Of a DNA stretch of 64,000 nucleotides, positions 1 to 7,668 are shown piece by piece. A model generated the notes under the pieces. That model had not been told where the DNA came from, did not search any database, and saw only the letters and a list, made by a program, of their open reading frames with translations. Numbering within the stretch: position 1 is the first letter of the stretch; each line of letters opens with the position of its first letter. A program made the position numbers and the translations under genes. Origin of the DNA: Cryomorphaceae bacterium (lineage in GTDB: Bacteria > Bacteroidota > Bacteroidia > Flavobacteriales > Schleiferiaceae); contig JAHEKP010000005.1 of the NCBI GenBank assembly GCA_024638285.1, positions 1-64,000 on the forward strand, given 5' to 3'.

Positions 1-379
1 CTCCGGCATCTCCAGGACTCCACTCAAAGATGGGCGTGTAAAACCATTGTACCGACTGAAATTTCTCCAAATAGCGCACCGCAATGCCCAATTTGTTCGC
101 TCCCCACACATCGTCTGCATCTAAAAATGCCCACGCATCGCCTTTTGCCGCCCGCATGCCGGCATTTCTTGCTGCACCCAATCCTGCATTTTCTTGATTC
201 ACACAAACCAAAGGCAATCGGTCCATGAACGACTGAATCACCTTCGCCGTACCATCCGTCGAACCGTCGTTTACCACCACCACTTCAAAGGGTTGCACGT
301 GCTGCTGCTCCACGGACTGCAGCGCTTCACCAAGCGTCGCCGCAGCATTATAAGCCGGTATGATGACGGATATCTTCAT
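1..379 (-). CDS. Glycosyltransferase family 2, 3' end cut by window
   Basis: Only the first 126 residues are in the window; the gene runs off the left edge. They form the N-terminal half of a GT-A fold glycosyltransferase: SVIIPAYN at residues 4-11, NDGSTDGT at 37-44 and LDADD at 86-90, the last being the DxD-type metal and nucleotide-sugar site. There is no signal peptide or membrane helix so far, so it probably acts at the inner face of the inner membrane on a polysaccharide. The ATG at 379 directly follows the TAA of the upstream sulfotransferase-GT2 fusion (TAAATG, no gap), so the two are almost certainly co-transcribed and translationally coupled. Sugar donor and acceptor cannot be read from the sequence. 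Confidence 0.9.
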   Translation of the reverse strand, partial: MKISVIIPAYNAAATLGEALQSVEQQHVQPFEVVVVNDGSTDGTAKVIQSFMDRLPLVCVNQENAGLGAARNAGMRAAKGDAWAFLDADDVWGANKLGIAVRYLEKFQSVQWFYTPIFEWSPGDAG

Positions 380-2155
380 TTAATAGGGGAAAAACGTTTT
401 TGGAAATAATCGAGCGGCCAATTTCTTTACCGGCTCCTTTAAACCCATCGCCTTTATGACAGCACCTGTCGATTTGATTGCTGCGCTTTTCACTAAATAG
501 ATGAGCAATCCGTTGCGATACGCGCTGAAAACGCGAAACAAACGCACATTATTACGAAGCACATCCCAGCTCAACCTCATACTAAACACATTGCCTGCCC
601 ACCACATAGCAACTTGCCCTCGGGCAGATTGCAAGGTCTGCTCATCCGTCCATCCTTCGCGCTCGAAGATGTCATACATCGCCAAAATCTCATCAAACGC
701 AGTATAACTGGCAATGGCTCTTGAACGCTGCGTACGCTCGTGAAAACGAAAATAATTCCTCGCCTCGGCAAAAAACTGCAATTCACCGTGCTGCAACAAC
801 CGCGCATAGAACAACCAATCGCCGTTCAAACGCCAGCTCGTCTCCGGCGCGCCTACTTGATCAAAAACCGATTTTCGGAACAAAACTCCGCTCGCATTGG
901 GCACCGTATTTGAAAAAATTATACTCCGCGCAACCTCTACCTTGCCTTCCACCGTAAAGTCCGATTTCCAGCGTGAAGCATCGCCAAATATAAATCCATA
1001 ATCCTCTCTAAAATCTCGTAAAAACCCACCTTTCTCATCCACTAAATGACTGTGACTGTAGGCCATTACCGCTTTTTCATTGCGCTCAAGAGCATCCACA
1101 TGCAATGCCAACATATCCAATGCACACGCATCATCACTTTCGGCAATCCATAAGTATTTACCCTTTGCCCATGCGGAACCTCGTGCCCACTGTGCAAAGG
1201 GGCTTCCTGAATTCTCTTCGTTAAACAACACCTCCAGGCGATCATCTTTAGCCGCCCATTTTTCTAGAACGCTCCTGCTCTCATCCGGCGAACAGTCGTC
1301 CATGAGCAGCACTTCAATGTTTTTATAGGTTTGGTTAACAATAGTAGCTATTCGCTCGTCTAAATAGTCTGCGTGGTTGTAATTAGGAAGGATCACACTT
1401 ACCAACGGTCCATCGACAGGCAACACATACGTTGACTTATTCTGCACTTCTTCTTCAACGTGTTTTTTACCACGACGTAAAAAGCCCGTCATCTGACCCG
1501 GCTTCACATTTGCAAACTGGTACAAACCAAACCAAGTCTTACGCTGCACCGCTTCGTTACTATGGGTTAAATCCTCATAATGAACCGCGCGGTAATCAAC
1601 GCCATACCGTTTGAGGAGTTTCGCCGCATTGGCATTGTATGCACGCGCCAACTCTAATGCACTTACAGCGTTTAAATCGCTGTATGCTTCATGAGAAAGT
1701 GACTGACGGCGAAGGAGCGAATCAACGACTGCAGCTTCGTCACGAAGAACCCAAATGACCTTGGCATTAGGAAAACGTTGCAACCACCAGGGTAAAGTCA
1801 AACTTAATCTTGGATCCTTAACAACCCAAGGCCCTGAATAATGCAACCACTGACGCAAAGAACTCCCTGAAGCAATTTTCAAATGCGCCGCATAAATCTC
1901 GCTAGCTTGAATAGGGCTTAGTGCAAATTCCAAAGCATCTTCTAACGCTTGCATATCCGGGACTTGCCACCAATTTCCACTGGCCTGACTCAAAATCTTA
2001 TCGTTGATATCGATCGCATAAAGAGCTTCAGAATTATGATCGCATATAGCACCAGGATAAACCCCAGCAGCAGCCAATGCCTGTGCCACCATGGTCGTCC
2101 CACTGCGGTGCATGCCAAGAATAAAAACGGGTGCCTGTATTTTGATTTTTAACAC
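380..2155 (-). CDS. Sulfotransferase-glycosyltransferase (GT2) fusion protein
   Basis: A 591-residue two-domain protein. Residues 10-200 look like a PAPS-dependent sulfotransferase: GMHRSGTT at 14-21 fits the 5'-phosphosulfate loop, KDPR at 113-116 and VLRDE at 136-140 fit the core and 3'-phosphate region. Residues 250-480 are a GT2 domain with VSVILPNYN (252-260), DDCSPDES (286-293) and ESDD (339-342). A linker rich in charged residues (about 225-245) separates them. The start is GTG at 2155; no ATG precedes the P-loop. It heads an operon with the GT2 at 1-379. A likely role is adding a sugar and a sulfate to the same surface glycan. The order of action, and whether both domains are active, are inference. 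No catalytic motif is obviously lost. Confidence 0.85.
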   Translation of the reverse strand: MLKIKIQAPVFILGMHRSGTTMVAQALAAAGVYPGAICDHNSEALYAIDINDKILSQASGNWWQVPDMQALEDALEFALSPIQASEIYAAHLKIASGSSLRQWLHYSGPWVVKDPRLSLTLPWWLQRFPNAKVIWVLRDEAAVVDSLLRRQSLSHEAYSDLNAVSALELARAYNANAAKLLKRYGVDYRAVHYEDLTHSNEAVQRKTWFGLYQFANVKPGQMTGFLRRGKKHVEEEVQNKSTYVLPVDGPLVSVILPNYNHADYLDERIATIVNQTYKNIEVLLMDDCSPDESRSVLEKWAAKDDRLEVLFNEENSGSPFAQWARGSAWAKGKYLWIAESDDACALDMLALHVDALERNEKAVMAYSHSHLVDEKGGFLRDFREDYGFIFGDASRWKSDFTVEGKVEVARSIIFSNTVPNASGVLFRKSVFDQVGAPETSWRLNGDWLFYARLLQHGELQFFAEARNYFRFHERTQRSRAIASYTAFDEILAMYDIFEREGWTDEQTLQSARGQVAMWWAGNVFSMRLSWDVLRNNVRLFRVFSAYRNGLLIYLVKSAAIKSTGAVIKAMGLKEPVKKLAARLFPKTFFPY

Positions 2156-2156
2156 G

Positions 2157-2164
2157 TATTTTCG
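2157..2164 (+). promoter_or_regulatory. Putative -7 element TATTTTCG for sulfotransferase
   Basis: This is one base off the Bacteroidota -7 consensus TAnnTTTG. It lies in the 14-bp gap between two divergent genes. A start of transcription about 5 nt downstream would fall at the ATG at 2170, giving a leaderless or nearly leaderless mRNA. A TTTG lies at 2141-2144 but is too close to be a good -33 element. Confidence 0.3.
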
Positions 2165-2169
2165 AGCCT

Positions 2170-2922
2170 ATGTCTAAGTCAAAGAAACTCGTTTTTATTC
2201 ACATCCCAAAAACCGCAGGGACTTCCTTGCGACTTTTATTGGAATCCAACTACGCTGAAGGTGAAAGAGCCGCCATCTATTCACATCAAGATTTAGATAA
2301 AAACCTAGCAAAAGCACTGGCTGACCCAAAAATCAAATGCATTTACGGTCATTTTCCATTGCGTCCGGTAGTAATAGATTCTAACGCTATTGTAGTCACC
2401 CTGCTTCGTGAACCGATCGCAAGAAGCATCAGTCATTACAATCATTACAGCAAGCGCATGAATGAAAAGCATGCAAAACTCATGGAAGGGATTGAATCGC
2501 CGGAAGACTTCACAAAATTGGTGCAAAGCAACAACCGTCAGACGGCTTTTTTAAGTGGATACCTCAACCAAAAAGAATTTTTAAAAGACACTGAAGTGTT
2601 GAGTAAAGCATTAACCAATTTCGATCGACTCGATGCCGTTGGCTTTACAGAGCACTACAGTGCTTCTATTGCTTACTTCGGAGAACTCTTAGATTGGAAA
2701 AACACACAATCAGAACACCACAACAAAGGCGGCAGCAAACCAGTGAGTAACCGCGAAACCTGGGCAGCGATGAACGCATACGACCTGCCTCTTTATGCGA
2801 AAGCTCTTGAACGCTTCGGACCAACGCTAGAAGCCTACAATGGAAGAAAACCGCGCATTCCGCGCGATCCATTACACAAAAGAATAATGGGTTATTTGCG
2901 CGGCCTAAGCTCAAAATTCTGA
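2170..2922 (+). CDS. Sulfotransferase family protein (Sulfotransfer_2-like)
   Basis: A 250-residue protein with HIPKTAGTS at residues 11-19, the signature of the heparan-sulfate-2-O/HNK-1 type sulfotransferases, and [13 protein letters not shown] at 78-90, the 3'-phosphate binding stretch. It should move sulfate from PAPS to a carbohydrate hydroxyl. There is no signal peptide, so it is cytosolic. It is divergent from the sulfotransferase-GT2 fusion with only 14 bp between the starts, which supports a shared sulfated-glycan locus. Its 3' end overlaps the end of lptB on the other strand by 31 bp. The acceptor glycan is unknown. Confidence 0.85.
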   Translation: MSKSKKLVFIHIPKTAGTSLRLLLESNYAEGERAAIYSHQDLDKNLAKALADPKIKCIYGHFPLRPVVIDSNAIVVTLLREPIARSISHYNHYSKRMNEKHAKLMEGIESPEDFTKLVQSNNRQTAFLSGYLNQKEFLKDTEVLSKALTNFDRLDAVGFTEHYSASIAYFGELLDWKNTQSEHHNKGGSKPVSNRETWAAMNAYDLPLYAKALERFGPTLEAYNGRKPRIPRDPLHKRIMGYLRGLSSKF

Positions 2923-3623
2923 CCCAGGTAAACGCGACGTACCTGCTCATCCGCAGCCAATTCTTCCGCCGTACCACTTTTTAGAATCTTACCCTCAAAC
3001 ATAAGATAGGTGCGGTCGGTGATCGCCAAGGTTTCTTGGACGTTATGATCTGTTATTAAAATACCAATGTTTTTCTTTTTAAGGCCTGCAACAATTCCTT
3101 GTATATCCTCAACTGCGATAGGGTCTACCCCAGCAAAAGGCTCATCTAGAAGTATGAATTTAGGCTTCGTGGCAAGCGCTCGTGCAATTTCTGTTCTACG
3201 GCGCTCCCCTCCACTCAATAAATCACCTCGCGTAGTGCGTATGTGGTTTAAGCCAAATTCTTCTAATAATTCTTCTAGCCGTTCTACTTGCTCCTTTTGG
3301 GAAAGACTAGTCATTTCCAGCACTCCCTTAATGTTGTCCTCAACACTCAGTTTACGAAAAACCGAAGCCTCCTGTGCCAAATAACCTATCCCAAGCTGGG
3401 CACGCTTAAACATAGGCATCTTCTGAATGGACTGGCCATCCAACAAGACCGCTCCACTGTACGGACGAATAAGACCAACCACCGTGTAGAAACTGGTTGT
3501 TTTACCAGCACCATTGGGGCCTAGCAATCCCACTATCTCGCCTTGATTCACCTCAAAACTAACGTCATTCACGACGGTGCGCGAACGGTATTTTTTGACA
3601 ATATTTTTAGCTTCTAGTTTCAA
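2892..3623 (-). CDS. lptB: LPS export ABC transporter ATP-binding protein LptB
   Basis: A 243-residue ABC ATPase of the LptBFGC complex that pulls LPS out of the inner membrane. Walker [10 protein letters not shown] is at 35-43, the signature LSGGE at 136-140, Walker B FILLDEP at 156-162 and the switch His of ITDH at 193. The LptB-like features are the [14 protein letters not shown] start and the [12 protein letters not shown] end. The start seems to be TTG at 3623, overlapping the TGA of tatC (TTGA), so tatC and lptB are translationally coupled. LptF/G are not in this window. It is convergent with the sulfotransferase gene with a 31-bp overlap and no hairpin terminator between them. Confidence 0.95.
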   Translation of the reverse strand: MKLEAKNIVKKYRSRTVVNDVSFEVNQGEIVGLLGPNGAGKTTSFYTVVGLIRPYSGAVLLDGQSIQKMPMFKRAQLGIGYLAQEASVFRKLSVEDNIKGVLEMTSLSQKEQVERLEELLEEFGLNHIRTTRGDLLSGGERRRTEIARALATKPKFILLDEPFAGVDPIAVEDIQGIVAGLKKKNIGILITDHNVQETLAITDRTYLMFEGKILKSGTAEELAADEQVRRVYLGQNFELRPRK

Positions 3624-4432
3624 GAGCGTGCAGCTTTTCTTTTCATTATTCGTCTGCTCACCATGATACTAATCTGATATAGAATAAGTACCGGCAGCGT
3701 GACTAAAATTTGAGAAGCGAGGTCTGGTGGTGTTATGATCGCACTCAACAGCAATATACCAACGATGGCATGACGACGATATTGCCTGAGTAAATCAGGA
3801 GTTACAAGACCCAACTTACTAAAGAAATAGACTACGATGGGCAATTGAAACAATAACCCGGTGGCCAAAGTAATGGAGCTGACCATACTGATATACGACG
3901 TTAAATCGATTCTATTCACTACTTCCGCGCTCACCGTATAGGTACCCAAAAATTGAATACTTAAAGGAACAATCACATAATATCCAAACAAAACACCCAG
4001 CAGGAACAAAACGGTTGTAAAGAAAATAACCCCTTTACTGCTTTTGCGCTCCATTTCGTGAAGACCCGGCTTAACAAATCGCCAAATTTCCCAGAAAACA
4101 TATGGGAAAGCGACAATAGCACCCGCGACAAGTGATACCCATAAATGCATCTGAAACTGGCCACTCATGCGCATATTTAAAAGTTCAAATGGAACCTCAT
4201 CAAAACAGAACACATCTCCGCCAACGAAACTAGATAACCAACAGAAAAAGCGATAGGTCAAGAAATCCGGCTGCTTGGGGCCAAAGATCAACTGGTCAAA
4301 CACGATGGACCGATTCATAAACGCTACCACGGAAAATAGCATTACCGCTACTGAACTGCGCATTAAATGCCATCGGAGCTCCCCAAGGTGCTCCAAAAAA
4401 CTCATGGAATTTTTAGTGTTCGCAGTGTTCAT
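3620..4432 (-). CDS. tatC: Twin-arginine translocase subunit TatC
   Basis: A 270-residue polytopic inner-membrane protein that recognises twin-arginine signal peptides. FLEHLGELR at residues 12-20 is the conserved cytosolic N-terminal motif, and [11 protein letters not shown] in the first cytosolic loop is the other TatC hallmark. About six hydrophobic segments follow. The segment around the first periplasmic loop is longer than in E. coli ([19 protein letters not shown], with cysteines), as is common in Bacteroidota. I chose the ATG at 4432 over a TTG at 4444. It is transcribed with lptB downstream. TatA is not in the window. Confidence 0.95.
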   Translation of the reverse strand: MNTANTKNSMSFLEHLGELRWHLMRSSVAVMLFSVVAFMNRSIVFDQLIFGPKQPDFLTYRFFCWLSSFVGGDVFCFDEVPFELLNMRMSGQFQMHLWVSLVAGAIVAFPYVFWEIWRFVKPGLHEMERKSSKGVIFFTTVLFLLGVLFGYYVIVPLSIQFLGTYTVSAEVVNRIDLTSYISMVSSITLATGLLFQLPIVVYFFSKLGLVTPDLLRQYRRHAIVGILLLSAIITPPDLASQILVTLPVLILYQISIMVSRRIMKRKAARS

Positions 4433-4530
4433 AGAATCTTTCAAAGGCCAAAAATCCGAAAAACAATCTGTAGTACCTTCACAATCCGCTGAAAATTGGC
4501 GTATATTAATAGGGAATAAACCACACGCTT

Positions 4531-6702
4531 ATGTCGGTGAATTGGGAAGACCATTTAAAGACCTATTTCGGTTTTTCAGGATTTAAAGGAAATCAACAGG
4601 CCATTATAGAGAGTATCGCTGCCGGCAAAGACACTTTTGTGATCATGCCAACAGGTGGTGGTAAAAGCATGTGCTACCAGCTACCGGCACTTTCAAGCCC
4701 GGGAACAGCAATTGTTGTTAGCCCGCTCATCGCATTGATGAAAAATCAGGTGGATGCCATTCGTGGATATTCTGAAAAGGACAGCATTGCACACGTCCTA
4801 AACAGTTCCTTGACGAAGAAGGAAATGGAACAGGTTCATTCCGACCTTCGCGCAGGCCTAACTAAACTTCTTTACGTTGCTCCTGAATCGCTAAACAAGG
4901 CTAGTAATATTGAATTGCTGAAAGAAATTGAGATCAGTTTTTTCGCTATCGACGAAGCGCATTGTATTTCAGAATGGGGGCATGATTTCAGACCGGACTA
5001 TAGAACCATCAAACAAAGTGTAAAAGAATTGGGCCGTAAACCGGTCATTGCACTCACTGCAACGGCTACACCTAAAGTACAAGCAGACATTATCAAGACC
5101 ATGGGAATGGAAGAGCCCAATATCTTCCTTTCCAGTTTTAACCGACCTAACCTGTATTACGAGGTGCGGCCAAAGCGAGACATTGACCACGACATCATTA
5201 AACTACTCAGTCAGAACATTGGCAAAAGCGCCATTGTATACTGTTTATCCCGCCAGAAAGTCGAAGATCTTGCAGCACAATTACAAATCAATGGCATCAA
5301 TGCACTCCCCTACCATGCAGGTTTAGAAGGCGCGAAGCGCATCAAGCATCAGGATGCTTTTTTGAACGAAGACTGTGATGTGATTGTTGCAACCATTGCC
5401 TTTGGAATGGGAATCGATAAACCCGACGTACGCTACGTGTTGCATTATGATATGCCTAAGAGCTTGGAGAGTTACTACCAAGAAACGGGGCGTGCAGGTC
5501 GAGATGGTGGTGAAGGTAAGTGCATCACCTATTTTGACATTAAAGACATCGAGCGCTTGCAGAAGTTTTTAAGTAAAAAGCCTGTTAGCGAGCAAGAAAT
5601 TGGTCGCCAATTGCTCGAAGAAGCTACTGGATATGCCGAAGCCGCGACCTGCCGTAGACGCGTTCTTTTACATTACTTCGGAGAAGAATTTCACGAAGAC
5701 GATTGTGACAAGATGTGCGACAACTGCCGCCATCCCCGTGAAAAAGTGGAAGCTAGTGCTGAGCTTCTTGATGTCATCGCCTGCGTAAACGAGACGTACG
5801 GCAAATTCAAAACTTCAGAAATCATTAACATCCTTAGAGGCAATAAAACAGCGGTTCTGGTTCAAAACGATTCAGAAACCCTGAGAACTTGGGGGATTCA
5901 AAAAGATAAAACCGAAAGTCATCTGCGTGCAGTTATTCGCCAAGGCATTATTCGTCGTTACCTCGAAAAAAATATAGAGACTTACGGGACATTGCACGTT
6001 ACAAAGAAAGGAAACACCGGTAAACTACCTAAGGCCTTTAGAGTACGAAAAGAGCTCAACTACCAGCAACTTAATAGTGGCGCTAATGACACTAAAAAAG
6101 TAATAGCAATGGATGATGTGCTTTTTGGAGTTCTTAAAGACTTACGAAAAAAAATTGCGCAGCAAAAAGGCGTACCCCCTTATGCGGTATTTGCCGAAAA
6201 CTCTTTAAGTGAAATGGCGACCATCTACCCGTGTAGTCTGGATGAGTTGAAAAACGTTCAAGGCGTAGGTGAAGGAAAGGCAAAAAAATACGGAGCGACT
6301 ATCGTAGAGGCAATCGCTGCATACGTAGAGGAAAATGATATTGACCGTCCACAGGATATGGTTTTTAAAAGTGTTGCGAATAAAAGCGCACTTAAGGTGT
6401 ACATCATTCAGAGTACGGACCGCAAATTACCTTTAGATGATATCGCCAGCGCAAAAGGTCTTAAAATGCAAGATCTCATTGATGAAATGGACCGCATTGT
6501 TCAAAGCGGTACGAAAATCAATATCGACTACTACCTCGAAGATATTATGGACGAAGAAAGCATCGAAGAGGTTTTTGAATTCCTTACTGAAGAATGTGAA
6601 AGCGGATCTATGTCAGAACTTCTCGAAGAATTTGGCGACGACTACGATGAAAATGAATTGCAATTATTGCGACTGAAATTTTTCTCTGATGTTGCCAACT
6701 AA
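4531..6702 (+). CDS. recQ: ATP-dependent DNA helicase RecQ
   Basis: A 723-residue 3'-5' superfamily 2 helicase of recombination and fork repair. Motif I MPTGGGKS is at about 39-46, DEAH at 141-144, LTATATP and QETGRAGRDG (motif VI) follow, then the zinc-binding cluster with CRRR and CDKMCDNC near 375-400, a winged helix, and an HRDC domain near 530-610. A further acidic C-terminal part of about 100 residues (rich in Glu and Asp) extends past the E. coli length of about 610; Bacteroidota RecQ proteins are commonly this long. ATG start at 4531, divergent from tatC. It ends in a bidirectional terminator. Confidence 0.97.
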   Translation: MSVNWEDHLKTYFGFSGFKGNQQAIIESIAAGKDTFVIMPTGGGKSMCYQLPALSSPGTAIVVSPLIALMKNQVDAIRGYSEKDSIAHVLNSSLTKKEMEQVHSDLRAGLTKLLYVAPESLNKASNIELLKEIEISFFAIDEAHCISEWGHDFRPDYRTIKQSVKELGRKPVIALTATATPKVQADIIKTMGMEEPNIFLSSFNRPNLYYEVRPKRDIDHDIIKLLSQNIGKSAIVYCLSRQKVEDLAAQLQINGINALPYHAGLEGAKRIKHQDAFLNEDCDVIVATIAFGMGIDKPDVRYVLHYDMPKSLESYYQETGRAGRDGGEGKCITYFDIKDIERLQKFLSKKPVSEQEIGRQLLEEATGYAEAATCRRRVLLHYFGEEFHEDDCDKMCDNCRHPREKVEASAELLDVIACVNETYGKFKTSEIINILRGNKTAVLVQNDSETLRTWGIQKDKTESHLRAVIRQGIIRRYLEKNIETYGTLHVTKKGNTGKLPKAFRVRKELNYQQLNSGANDTKKVIAMDDVLFGVLKDLRKKIAQQKGVPPYAVFAENSLSEMATIYPCSLDELKNVQGVGEGKAKKYGATIVEAIAAYVEENDIDRPQDMVFKSVANKSALKVYIIQSTDRKLPLDDIASAKGLKMQDLIDEMDRIVQSGTKINIDYYLEDIMDEESIEEVFEFLTEECESGSMSELLEEFGDDYDENELQLLRLKFFSDVAN

Positions 6703-6705
6703 GTA

Positions 6706-6738
6706 TTAAAAAAGCCCGCAAAATGCGGGCTTTTTTAA
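6706..6738. terminator. Bidirectional terminator between recQ and the small ORF
   Basis: A perfect 15-bp inverted repeat (TTAAAAAAGCCCGCA and its complement) around an AAA loop, with A and T tracts on the two sides so that it can stop transcription from either strand. It sits 4 bp after the recQ stop. The stop codon of the minus-strand small ORF lies inside its T tract. Confidence 0.9.
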
Positions 6739-6878
6739 TTTTGATAAAGAAATTCTAATTCCTCAAGTTGATTTTCTAGCGCAATGCTAGCGGTTGCTTT
6801 ACTGTAAGTCAGTAAAAACTGGATAGTTTTTTCAGACGCATCCACGTCCAGATTTTGATAAGGTAGTGTTTTGGCCAT
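6735..6878 (-). CDS. Hypothetical 47-residue protein downstream of sigma factor
   Basis: A short reading frame starting at ATG 6878 (MAKTLPYQNLDVD...), 70 bp after the sigma factor stop. The longer frame back to 6977 would overlap the sigma gene, so I prefer this start. The product is mildly acidic, probably helical, with no signal peptide or membrane segment and no known motif. Its position directly after an ECF-like sigma gene, and its end in the shared terminator, suggest it is in the sigma transcript. A regulatory partner role is possible but unproven; it may also be a chance ORF. Confidence 0.45.
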   Translation of the reverse strand: MAKTLPYQNLDVDASEKTIQFLLTYSKATASIALENQLEELEFLYQN

Positions 6879-6948
6879 AGCGACTCTTTTGAGATTACTA
6901 TGGAATAACGATGGTTCCCTGCCTATTCGTATGGTGTGCGTTAAGATA

Positions 6949-7533
6949 TTATCCCTCAAGGCTAATATTATGTGCAACCATAAGTTTTTGAATGTTGGTA
7001 ATGGCGTAACGCATACGTCCTAAAGCAGTATTAATACTAACATCCGTCTCTTCAGCAATGTCTTTGAAGCTGTACCCACAGAATATGCGAAGCTCCAGAA
7101 CTTTGCGCTGTTCCTCTGGCAATGCATCAATTAATCGGTGCAAATCTTCGCTAATCTGAGCTTCTATTAACGCGGCTTCCATAGGCCGATCAGATTCGCC
7201 ATAGGTATCAAAAACGGAGTATTCCCCGCTCGTGCGCACTTCTTTCTTCCGAGTCTCCCGACGAAAATGATCTAGCGTAGTATTGTTCGCTACGCGCAAT
7301 GCCCATGGCAGAAACTTTCCTTTCTCCTCATAATTTGATTTGCGCAGGGAACGAATGACTTTGATAAACGTCTCTTGAAACAAATCGTCAGCCACCTGGC
7401 GGTCCTGTACTTTGCTGTAAATCTGGAGAAAGATGCGCTTTTTATGACGGCGTATCAACACTTCCAAGGCTATTTCTTGACCATTACGGTAACACTCCAC
7501 TAGTTCGTGGTCTGCTAGCTTTCCTAAGTTCAT
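6949..7533 (-). CDS. RNA polymerase sigma factor, sigma-70 family (ECF type)
   Basis: A 194-residue sigma factor with region 2 (about residues 25-95; DDLFQETF and LPWALRVANNTTLDHFRRE) and region 4 (about 130-185; LPEEQRKVLELR, then a helix-turn-helix with SFKDIAEETDVSINTALGR). Region 3 is absent, as in ECF factors. No transmembrane anti-sigma gene is next to it. Flavobacteria often carry a sigma factor of this kind beside uvrA, so it may be constitutive rather than a surface-signal ECF. ATG at 7533. The target promoters cannot be inferred. Confidence 0.92.
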   Translation of the reverse strand: MNLGKLADHELVECYRNGQEIALEVLIRRHKKRIFLQIYSKVQDRQVADDLFQETFIKVIRSLRKSNYEEKGKFLPWALRVANNTTLDHFRRETRKKEVRTSGEYSVFDTYGESDRPMEAALIEAQISEDLHRLIDALPEEQRKVLELRIFCGYSFKDIAEETDVSINTALGRMRYAITNIQKLMVAHNISLEG

Positions 7534-7636
7534 AATAAAGGATTTAGCGTAATGATCTACCTATAGGCGAAGTGTTTTATTGATGAATTCTGTGGTGAAT
7601 ATAAATCTAAAGAAACAAAAACTGTTCCAATTCGGT

Positions 7637-7644
7637 TAAATTTG
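7637..7644 (+). promoter_or_regulatory. Putative uvrA promoter -7 element TAAATTTG
   Basis: A perfect TAnnTTTG match 24 bp before the uvrA ATG at 7669. No clear TTG lies about 19 bp upstream, so only the -7 half is supported. It falls over the TTG that would start the longer uvrA frame, which argues for the ATG at 7669 as the real start. Confidence 0.5.
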
Positions 7645-7668
7645 TTCTTTGCCCTCCACCGTACACCT

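Noticed and set aside
2666-2977. 103-codon minus-strand frame across the sulfotransferase and lptB ends
   Set aside because: Overlaps two real genes and has no family likeness.
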